40,166 bases of DNA, taken from NCBI GenBank assembly GCA_030832365.1, contig JAURJF010000002.1, forward strand, positions 1 to 40,166, written 5' to 3'. The stretch is from Candidatus Nanopelagicales bacterium (GTDB lineage: Bacteria > Actinomycetota > Actinomycetes > Nanopelagicales > Nanopelagicaceae). The notes under the pieces are model-generated. The model was not told the origin of the DNA. It searched no databases and saw only the letters and a program-made list of their open reading frames with translations. The position numbers and the translations under genes were made by a program. Shown one piece after another: positions 8,272 through 15,359 of this stretch. How positions within the stretch are numbered: position 1 is the first letter of the stretch; every line of letters starts with the position of its first letter.

Positions 8272-9471
8272 TTATCTTAAGGCCATAAGTCCTGGAAGCT
8301 GTTTTCCTTCCAAGTACTCAAGTGATGCTCCCCCACCAGTTGAGATATATCCAAAATCGCTATCGCTAAAGCCAAGAGCTCTCACTGCAGCTGCTGAATC
8401 CCCGCCACCAACTACTGATAACCCTGAGACTTCACTCAAAGCTTGAGCGACAATTTTGGTTCCAGAGGCAAAATTAGGAAATTCAAAGACTCCCATCGGT
8501 CCATTCCAAAAGACTGTAGCGCACTCGTTAATTGCAGATGCAAATGCACGTGCGCTCTCCGGGCCAATATCTAGCCCCATCTGATTACTTGGAATCTGAT
8601 CTGCGCTAACCAAACTTGGAGAGTCATTAGCAAATGCTGGAGCAACCCAGATATCACTTGGAAGCAAAACTCTAACTCCTAGTTTCTCTGCTCGATCTAA
8701 TAGTTGCTTAACTAATTCAACTGACTCCGCCTCAAATAGAGATTTGCCAATCTCTTTTCCTTGGGCTGCAAGAAATGTAAAGAGCATTCCCCCGCCAATG
8801 GCAAGAATATTGACCTTATCAAGCAGATTTGAAATTACTCCAATTTTATCTGAGACCTTTGCTCCCCCAAGTACTACTCCATAGGGACGCTCTGGTGACT
8901 GAGTTAGCTTCTCAAGAACAGCAACCTCTGCCGCTATTAATTTTCCTGCAGCGTGCGGAAGTAATTGGGCTAATTCAAATACTGATGCATGTTTTCTATG
9001 TACAGCGCCAAAACCATCGCCAACATAGAGATCACCCAACTTTGCTAGTTCTCTTGCCAGAGCTAATCGCTCTCCATCATCTTTACTAGTCTCGGAGGCG
9101 TTGAAGCGAATATTTTCTAGCAGAAGAACTTCTCCACTCTTTAGCGCAGTGGCCTTTTTCAAAACCTCTGGCCCAACTATATGACTTGAAAATGAAACTG
9201 GCCTTTCAAGTAGCTCTGCTAGGCGCCTTGCTACCGGCTCGAGTGATAGCTCACTTTTCACTTCACCTTTTGGTCTTCCCAAGTGAGCAATGATCACAAC
9301 AGATGCCCCAAGTGAGAGTAGTTCTCTAATTGTTGGAAGAGATGCACGGATACGACCATCATCGCTGATGACTTTGACTCCATTGCCGCTATCTTTAAGA
9401 GGAACATTTAGATCACAGCGGAGTAGAACTCTCTTTCCAGCTGGATTTAGAGCGGATAAACCTTGGATCAA
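8272..9471 (-). CDS. pgk: Phosphoglycerate kinase
   Basis: Makes ATP and 3-phosphoglycerate from 1,3-bisphosphoglycerate. The protein is 399 residues. The N-terminal substrate domain shows RVLLRCDLNVPL and HLGRPKG. The C-terminal nucleotide domain shows GGAKVSDKIGVI, FWNGPMGVFE and the glycine-rich GGGDSAAAVRALGF. The start codon is TTG at 9471-9469; it overlaps the TGA of gap (TTGA), and no better in-frame start gives the conserved N-terminus. Translation is therefore probably coupled to gap. Confidence 0.97.
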   Translation of the reverse strand: MIQGLSALNPAGKRVLLRCDLNVPLKDSGNGVKVISDDGRIRASLPTIRELLSLGASVVIIAHLGRPKGEVKSELSLEPVARRLAELLERPVSFSSHIVGPEVLKKATALKSGEVLLLENIRFNASETSKDDGERLALARELAKLGDLYVGDGFGAVHRKHASVFELAQLLPHAAGKLIAAEVAVLEKLTQSPERPYGVVLGGAKVSDKIGVISNLLDKVNILAIGGGMLFTFLAAQGKEIGKSLFEAESVELVKQLLDRAEKLGVRVLLPSDIWVAPAFANDSPSLVSADQIPSNQMGLDIGPESARAFASAINECATVFWNGPMGVFEFPNFASGTKIVAQALSEVSGLSVVGGGDSAAAVRALGFSDSDFGYISTGGGASLEYLEGKQLPGLMALR

Positions 9472-10469
9472 AGGCTCTTCCCAATAAAGCTCATCAAATC
9501 AACTAGACGATTTGAATATCCCCATTCATTGTCATACCAACCAGCGACCTTTGCTTGATTACCAATTACCTTTGTAATTCCACCATCAAAGATGCAGGAG
9601 TGTGGATCGGTGACGATATCGCTAGAGACAATTGGATCTTCGGTGTAATAAAGGATTCCCTTAAGAGCACCTGCTGCAGCTTTCTTCATTGCCTCATTAA
9701 TTTCAGCTGCGCTCACCTCGCGAGAGAGCTCAACTGTTAGATCAGTTATTGATCCTGTTGGTACTGGCACTCGTAGGGCGTAGCCATCAAGCTTTCCCTT
9801 TAGCTCTGGAAGGACAAGGCCAATTGCTTTCGCCGCTCCAGTAGAAGTTGGAATGATATTTGTTGCAGCAGCTCTTGCCCGGCGTAGATCCTTATGAGGG
9901 AAATCTAGGATTACCTGATCATTGGTATAGGCATGAACAGTTGTCATAAAGCCTCTAACAATTCCAAAGTTATCGTGTAGCACCTTAGCCATTGGGGCAA
10001 GGCAGTTAGTGGTGCAGGAGGCGTTAGAGATGATCTGATGCTTTGCTGGATCATAGGCAGAATCATTAACGCCAAGAACTAGAGTTACATCTTCATCACT
10101 TGCTGGAGCTGAGATAACTACCTTCTTTGCTCCCCCGACTAAGTGCTTCTTAGCATCAGAGGCTTTTGTGAAGTGTCCAGTTGATTCAACAACGATATCT
10201 GCCCCAACAGATCCCCAGGCAAGTGCTGCTGGATCACGCTCTGCAAATACTTTAAAGCTCTTGTTTCCAACGGTTATTGAATCTTCGTTGTGGGAAACCT
10301 CTTGGCCAAGTCGACCAAGAATTGAGTCATATTTAAGAAGATGAGCAAGGGTGGCAATGTCGGTTAAGTCATTAACTGCGACAATTTCAATATCAGCCTT
10401 TGAGGTTAGCGCTGCACGAAAGAAGTTACGTCCAATACGACCAAAACCATTGATTCCAACTTTTACCAA
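9468..10469 (-). CDS. gap: Glyceraldehyde-3-phosphate dehydrogenase, NAD type
   Basis: Oxidises glyceraldehyde-3-phosphate to 1,3-bisphosphoglycerate with NAD. The Rossmann motif GINGFGRIGRNF is near the N-terminus, and VNDL supplies the Asp typical of NAD preference. The catalytic cysteine is in SNASCTTNC (C152 from this start), with TVHAYTNDQ after it. I chose the TTG at 10469-10467, giving MVKVGINGFG as in the family. The GGAG at 10480-10483 is 10 nt before it but only 1 nt before the in-frame GTG at 10478, which would otherwise add three residues. It is the first gene of gap-pgk-tpiA, behind a 130-bp intergenic region. Confidence 0.96.
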   Translation of the reverse strand: MVKVGINGFGRIGRNFFRAALTSKADIEIVAVNDLTDIATLAHLLKYDSILGRLGQEVSHNEDSITVGNKSFKVFAERDPAALAWGSVGADIVVESTGHFTKASDAKKHLVGGAKKVVISAPASDEDVTLVLGVNDSAYDPAKHQIISNASCTTNCLAPMAKVLHDNFGIVRGFMTTVHAYTNDQVILDFPHKDLRRARAAATNIIPTSTGAAKAIGLVLPELKGKLDGYALRVPVPTGSITDLTVELSREVSAAEINEAMKKAAAGALKGILYYTEDPIVSSDIVTDPHSCIFDGGITKVIGNQAKVAGWYDNEWGYSNRLVDLMSFIGKSL

Positions 10470-10556
10470 GATAACCACGCTCCATCAGAAGGGCGACGTT
10501 TGCGCCACTGTTTAAATTTTTGACCATTTATGCCACGACTTTGTGGACTTGGCTAA

Positions 10557-10562
10557 ATCCTA
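10557..10562 (-). promoter_or_regulatory. Candidate extended -10 promoter of the gap-pgk-tpiA operon
   Basis: In the whiA-gap gap, the minus strand reads TGATAGGAT, an extended -10 (TGn plus TAGGAT). The start point would be near 10550, giving a leader of about 80 nt. No good -35 is seen. A short inverted repeat, CCAC-6-GTGG, lies just downstream. I see no terminator for whiA here. Confidence 0.35.
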
Positions 10563-10610
10563 TCAGTGAATTTTTGGAGAGCTCTTATCTTGCAAAATTG
10601 GGCTCGAGGA

Positions 10611-11588
10611 TTAATTGAGCAGCTCTGGTGCGAGCCCAGCCTCTGTATCTGGAATTCCTAGATCGCTGGCGCGTTTATCGGCCATCGCCAATAGACGCCT
10701 AATGCGCCCAGCAATTGCATCTTTCGTCATCGGCGGCGTTGATAGCGAACCCAACTCTTCAAGGCTTGCCTGCCCATGAGTAATGCGAAGCTGTCCTGCT
10801 TCGCGAAGATGATCTGGAATATCTTCTCCTAATATCTCCATCGCTCTTGCAACTCGTGCAGATGCAGCAACGGCAGCTCTTGCCGAGCGCCTTAAGTTGG
10901 CATCATCAAAATTTGCAAGGCGATTAGCGGTTGCTCTAACTTCTCTTCTCATCCTTCGCTCTTCCCAAGCCATAACGCTCTCATGGGCTCCAAGACGAGT
11001 TAGTAAGACTCCAATTGCATCGCCATCTCTGATTACGACTCGATCAACACCGCGAACCTCGCGAGCCTTTGCAGCAATTGTTAATCTGCGAGCAGCGCCA
11101 ACAAGAGCAAGCGCGGCTTCTGGTCCTGGGCAGGTAATTTCAAGAGCCGATGATCTTCCAGGTTCAGTTAACGAACCATGTGCAAGAAATGCGCCCCGCC
11201 ATGCAGCTTCTGCGCAACAAATTCCAGCAGAGACAACTTGCGGCGGCAAACCTCTTACCGGACGTCCATGTGAATCAACAAGTCCAGTCTGTCTTGCTAA
11301 GTTATCGCCATCTTTAATAACTCTAACTAAGTAGCGACTTCCCTTTCTTAAACCTCCAGCGCTGATTACTGCTAAATCTGAATCATGGCCATAGATATCA
11401 GCGATATCTTTTCTAATTCTTCTTGCAGCTTGGGCGGTATCGAGTTCAATTTCAACCATGATCTTTCCCGCTGAGATATGTAGCCCTCCTGCAAAGCGCA
11501 AGATTGCTGAAACCTCCGCCTTTCGACAGCAAGGCTTTGAGATAGAAAGGCGGCTTAACTCATCCTTAACCGCTGCAGTCATTGCCAT
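10611..11588 (-). CDS. whiA: WhiA, sporulation/cell-division transcription factor family
   Basis: WhiA couples a degenerate LAGLIDADG homing-endonuclease fold to a C-terminal helix-turn-helix. In Streptomyces it acts with WhiB at sporulation-division promoters; in non-sporulating bacteria it affects division and chromosome organisation. The protein is 325 residues. It begins MAMTAAVKDELSRL, with CCRKAEVSAILRFAGGLHIS, the near-invariant family N-terminus, which fixes the ATG at 11588. The C-terminal HTH includes LEELGSLSTPPMTKDAIAGRIRRLL. It sits 5 nt behind yvcK in the conserved rapZ-yvcK-whiA trio. In a presumably non-sporulating planktonic organism a division role is the more likely one (inference). 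Confidence 0.97.
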   Translation of the reverse strand: MAMTAAVKDELSRLSISKPCCRKAEVSAILRFAGGLHISAGKIMVEIELDTAQAARRIRKDIADIYGHDSDLAVISAGGLRKGSRYLVRVIKDGDNLARQTGLVDSHGRPVRGLPPQVVSAGICCAEAAWRGAFLAHGSLTEPGRSSALEITCPGPEAALALVGAARRLTIAAKAREVRGVDRVVIRDGDAIGVLLTRLGAHESVMAWEERRMRREVRATANRLANFDDANLRRSARAAVAASARVARAMEILGEDIPDHLREAGQLRITHGQASLEELGSLSTPPMTKDAIAGRIRRLLAMADKRASDLGIPDTEAGLAPELLN

Positions 11589-11593
11589 GTGGG

Positions 11594-12553
11594 TTATCTA
11601 AGCATCTCGGCTTGAAAAATGTGGCTCAAAGTCAAAAATAATTTTTCAGTATCATGATGATTGCTCCCTGGGTGAGATGCAAGATCTGCAACAAATACCC
11701 TTCCACCCATCGCCTCAGCAAGGCCCTCTAGCTCTATTAATAGCTCGGATCGAGCGGCAATTGAGCTATCTAGTAGAGCAACATGACACTTTAATCCTGG
11801 GGCAAATTTTCTAAGAATTCGCAAGTGATCTGCCGGAGAACTACCTGCCAATTCATCCCCTGTGACATTGGGAATGGCATCAAGATTAAGAATTATCACT
11901 TTCTTCGCCTTTGAGCTCTCCAGCGCTTGACGTTGTTTGGCTACTAGAAGATGTGGCATAACGCTGGAAAACCAGGAGCCTGGACCTAAGGTAATAAAGT
12001 CTGCCTTAGCAATTGCATCTACTCCTTGAGTAGTTGGCGTTGGATCATTAGGAATTAGCCTTAAATCCTCAAGAGCTCCTTTTCCAAGAGCCACCTCTTG
12101 TTGTCCTCTAATTAAATGAGTTCCCTGCCAAGTCTTGAATACTCCTTCAATATCAAGTGGCTCTAAAGCCATTGGGAGCACTCGCCCCACAACTTTTAGC
12201 AGCGCACCGACTTTATCTAAACCTTTAACCGGATCGCTCTCGCCATCCCATAAAGCAGTTAATAGTAAATTGCCAATTGCATGTCCATCTAACTCGCCCT
12301 TGGAGGTGAAGCGATATTGCATTATCTCTGCCCAACTTCTGCCCCACTCATCATCTGAACAGAGCGCAGCAAGTGCCATTCTCAAATCTCCTGGAGGCAG
12401 TGAGTTAAATTCTCTTCGTAGCCGTCCACTTGATCCACCGTTATCTGCCACAGTAACAATTGCAGTTAACTCATTAGTTATTTTCCTTAAAGCAGATAAG
12501 GTGGCAGCAAGGCCATGGCCACCGCCAAGTGCAACAACCTTGGGGCTACTCAA
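11594..12553 (-). CDS. yvcK: YvcK/CuvA-family gluconeogenesis factor (CofD-like fold)
   Basis: YvcK proteins resemble CofD and bind UDP-sugars. In Bacillus and mycobacteria they are needed for growth on gluconeogenic carbon sources and for cell-wall synthesis. The protein is 319 residues. It has the N-terminal GGGHGLAATL (10-19), the loop ADNGGSSGRLRREF (36-49), PPGDLRMALAALC, and later ITLGPGSWFSSVMPHLL. The start is TTG at 12553-12551, overlapping the rapZ TGA by 4 nt, so it is translationally coupled. No separate promoter is visible. Confidence 0.94.
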   Translation of the reverse strand: MSSPKVVALGGGHGLAATLSALRKITNELTAIVTVADNGGSSGRLRREFNSLPPGDLRMALAALCSDDEWGRSWAEIMQYRFTSKGELDGHAIGNLLLTALWDGESDPVKGLDKVGALLKVVGRVLPMALEPLDIEGVFKTWQGTHLIRGQQEVALGKGALEDLRLIPNDPTPTTQGVDAIAKADFITLGPGSWFSSVMPHLLVAKQRQALESSKAKKVIILNLDAIPNVTGDELAGSSPADHLRILRKFAPGLKCHVALLDSSIAARSELLIELEGLAEAMGGRVFVADLASHPGSNHHDTEKLFLTLSHIFQAEMLR

Positions 12554-13422
12554 CGCTCCCTGCCTAAATCTCTATGAATAGCATGAGCAGAGACGCTATG
12601 CTCTGCATCAATTGCGCTGCCATTAATTCTCCGTGCAAGCTCTTCAGCAACAGCTACGCTTCTATGTTTTCCTCCAGTGCAACCAATTGCAAGAGTTATA
12701 TATTTCTTTCCCTCTCTTAAATATCCCTGTCCTAGGCTATTAAATAGCGATAGGTATTTTTCTAAGAATTCTCCAACGCTCTCGGCGTTAAGGACTGCCT
12801 CACTAACTTGCTTATCAAGGCCATTCATTTCCCTTAACTCTGGATTCCAATGCGGGTTTGGAATAAAGCGACAATCCATAACCAAATCTGCATCAACTGG
12901 GAGACCGAACTTATATCCAAAGGATAGAACATTGACCTTTAATGAGGCTGAGGGATCTACCGAAAATAGCTCAGCTATCTTCTTCTCTAGCTGATGAACA
13001 TTTAATTGAGATGAATCAACTACAAGATCTGCTCCTGATCGAAGTTCTCTCAAGCTCTCTCGCTCTTTTTCAATTCCATCAACAATTCGATCGCTTCCCT
13101 GAAGGGGATGCGGGCGCCTGGATGATTCAAATCTTCTAACCAATACATCATCTGCAGCATCAACAAAGATAATTTTTCTAGATATACCCCGCTCAGCTAA
13201 CTCGGCTAGCGTTTGATTCAAATCATCAAAGAATTGTCTTCCCCTTACATCAATAACTACCGCAATTGAATCATCGCTACTCTGAGTTAAGTCAAAGAGC
13301 GGAATTAATAGAGAAGGTGGCAAATTATCGATTACATACCAGCCATGATCTTCCATGGCATGGGCAACCGTTGAGCGACCTGCCCCGCTCATTCCAGTTA
13401 TAACTACTATTTCGCGTCCCAT
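12550..13422 (-). CDS. rapZ: RapZ (YvcJ) nucleotide-binding RNase adaptor family protein
   Basis: RapZ is a P-loop protein of 290 residues. In E. coli it delivers GlmZ sRNA to RNase E and senses glucosamine-6-phosphate; the actinobacterial role is not settled. The Walker-A-like loop is GMSGAGRS (10-17), with Arg where most P-loops have Lys, which I recall as usual for actinobacterial members. HGWYVIDNLPPSLL follows. The C-terminal domain carries LAIGCTGGKHRSVAVAE. It starts at the ATG at 13422, 21 nt behind uvrC, and overlaps yvcK. Confidence 0.94.
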   Translation of the reverse strand: MGREIVVITGMSGAGRSTVAHAMEDHGWYVIDNLPPSLLIPLFDLTQSSDDSIAVVIDVRGRQFFDDLNQTLAELAERGISRKIIFVDAADDVLVRRFESSRRPHPLQGSDRIVDGIEKERESLRELRSGADLVVDSSQLNVHQLEKKIAELFSVDPSASLKVNVLSFGYKFGLPVDADLVMDCRFIPNPHWNPELREMNGLDKQVSEAVLNAESVGEFLEKYLSLFNSLGQGYLREGKKYITLAIGCTGGKHRSVAVAEELARRINGSAIDAEHSVSAHAIHRDLGRER

Positions 13423-13443
13423 GTCTACATCATCCTAGCGCTG

Positions 13444-15357
13444 TCAAGAACGCTCAATTATTTCACCAGTTGAGGTATCAACGAAGTAGCTAGAAGCTGA
13501 ATTAGCAAGGCCAGCAACAATACTTTCAGCGCTCTTTGGACCAATTCCTGGAAGGGCTGCTATCTCCTCGAGGCTTGCCTTACTCAGAGCTGCAATTGAT
13601 CCAAAGTTCTCTAATAGCACCGCTCGTCTGACCTCACCTAGATTAGAAATCTCATCGAGGAGTGATTCCAGCATTAATTTGGATCGCTTTGAACGATGGA
13701 AAGTTACTGCAAATCTATGGGCCTCATCGCGAATTCTCTGCACTAAATAGAGCGCCTCGCTATGTCGATCAAGGACCACTGGATAGCTCTGATCTGCAAA
13801 CCAGATCTCCTCAAGTCTTTTTGCAAGTCCTACTAAAGCAATATCTGTAATTCCAAGTTCAGCAAAGGCCCTGGCAGCAGCATTAACCTGTCCTTTTCCT
13901 CCATCAACTATTACCAGCTGGGGCGGATAGGCAAACTTAGGTCTTGCCCCTCCACTTAGCTCTATTTCAGCTAGATCCAAATCCTTCTCTGCTAGATATC
14001 TCTTAAATCGCCTAGTAATAACATGATGCATCGCCCTTGTGTCATCAAACTTCTCTTTATCATCGATTCCAAAGCGACGATACTCGCTCTTCTTCGCCTG
14101 ACCATCTTCAAATACAACCATTGAGGCAACAACAGAGGTTCCTTGAATATTGGAGATATCAAAGCATTCAATCCTTAATGGAAGCTCTTCTAGATTAAGC
14201 GCGCTTGCTAAATCCTCCAGCGCTCGCCCACTAACACCAGCATCATTTGCTCGTTTACCTAGAAATTGAATTAACGCTTGGTTAGCATTTCGCTTAACCA
14301 TATCTAAGATCTCGCTCTTCTCACCTCGCTCTGGCTTCTTAATAGTGACTTTATAACCAGCCCTCTCTGAGAGATACTCGGCAAGAGCGCTTCCATCAAT
14401 ATCTTGATTAACCAATATCTCCTTACCAATTTCAAAATCTTGATAGACCCGATTGATGCAAGCCTCAAGCAGCGAGGACTCCTCTGGAAGGTTTGCTAAA
14501 TCGATCATCCATGAGCGCGAACTAATAACGCGCCCAGCCCTGACTCTAAAAATAGAGATCGCAGCATGGGTAATATCTTGATGAATTGCTATGAAATCAG
14601 AGAAGATGGAATCAGAGAGAGCGCTATCAGTTGATTCACTAGCGCGCTCTAGCGCCTCTAGTTGATCTCGCAATTTTCCAGCTCTTTCAAACTCTTCTGC
14701 TCTTGCAGCCTCAGACATCTGATCTCGCAGGGCTTGAGTAATATCAGCTGAACCATCAGAGATAAAGTCACCTAGCCTCTTGGCAAGAATTCGGTGATCA
14801 CTCTCGGTGATTCGATCTACACATGGAGCGGCGCATTTACCAATATCTCCCAGTAAACAGGGACGCTTTGCTCTCTGAGCTCTCTCAAAGTTGCTATTTG
14901 AACATGACCTAACAGGAAAGAGCTTTAGAAGAACATCAAAGGTTGAGCGAAGCGCCCAGGCATGGGTAAAGGGGCCAAAGTAGGCAACACCTTTCTGTTT
15001 TGCTCTTCTGGTTATAAGTAGCCGTGGATATTTCTCATCCATAGTAAGAGCTAGATATGGATAGCTCTTATCATCTTTGAATTGCACATTAAAGGCAGGG
15101 TTCTCCTCTTTAATCCAGGTAAATTCTAATTGAAGCGCCTCAACCTCACTTCTTACCAGAGTCCAATCAACTCTATTTGCAGCATGAATCATTCGATAAG
15201 TTTTCTCGCCCACATTTTTTTGAAAGTAGGAGCTAATCCGATTCTTTAGTGATCTGGCTTTTCCTACATAGATGACTTCATCTTTTTCATTGAAGAAGCG
15301 ATAGACCCCAGGTTCATCGGGAACATTCTCTGGACGATATGAAGCAGGATCTGCCAT
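13444..15357 (-). CDS. uvrC: Excinuclease ABC subunit C
   Basis: UvrC makes both incisions in nucleotide excision repair. The protein is 637 residues. It has an N-terminal GIY-YIG nuclease domain (GVYRFF 17-22, IYVGKARSLKNR 29-40), a cysteine-containing region, and a UVR motif that binds UvrB (about 206-235, EEFERAGKLRDQLEAL). Next come the RNase H-like endonuclease domain (IECFDISNIQGTSVVASMVVF, later VIVDGGKGQVNAA) and a C-terminal tandem helix-hairpin-helix (LPGIGPKSAESIV). It begins 2 nt after the uvrA TAG, so uvrB-uvrA-uvrC form one tight operon. Confidence 0.97.
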   Translation of the reverse strand: MADPASYRPENVPDEPGVYRFFNEKDEVIYVGKARSLKNRISSYFQKNVGEKTYRMIHAANRVDWTLVRSEVEALQLEFTWIKEENPAFNVQFKDDKSYPYLALTMDEKYPRLLITRRAKQKGVAYFGPFTHAWALRSTFDVLLKLFPVRSCSNSNFERAQRAKRPCLLGDIGKCAAPCVDRITESDHRILAKRLGDFISDGSADITQALRDQMSEAARAEEFERAGKLRDQLEALERASESTDSALSDSIFSDFIAIHQDITHAAISIFRVRAGRVISSRSWMIDLANLPEESSLLEACINRVYQDFEIGKEILVNQDIDGSALAEYLSERAGYKVTIKKPERGEKSEILDMVKRNANQALIQFLGKRANDAGVSGRALEDLASALNLEELPLRIECFDISNIQGTSVVASMVVFEDGQAKKSEYRRFGIDDKEKFDDTRAMHHVITRRFKRYLAEKDLDLAEIELSGGARPKFAYPPQLVIVDGGKGQVNAAARAFAELGITDIALVGLAKRLEEIWFADQSYPVVLDRHSEALYLVQRIRDEAHRFAVTFHRSKRSKLMLESLLDEISNLGEVRRAVLLENFGSIAALSKASLEEIAALPGIGPKSAESIVAGLANSASSYFVDTSTGEIIERS

Positions 15358-15359
15358 AG

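Noticed and set aside
10525..10550. CCAC-6-GTGG inverted repeat before gap as an operator or terminator
   Set aside because: Only 4-bp arms, no U-tract and no known matching regulator motif; expected by chance in AT-rich spacers.
10897..11334. 145-codon open frame on the plus strand
   Set aside because: Lies wholly antisense to whiA, has low-complexity Arg/Ser/Ala composition and no recognisable domain; a shadow of the conserved gene.
12135..12581. 148-codon open frame on the plus strand
   Set aside because: Antisense to yvcK with Ser/Pro-rich composition; no promoter or Shine-Dalgarno and no family resemblance.
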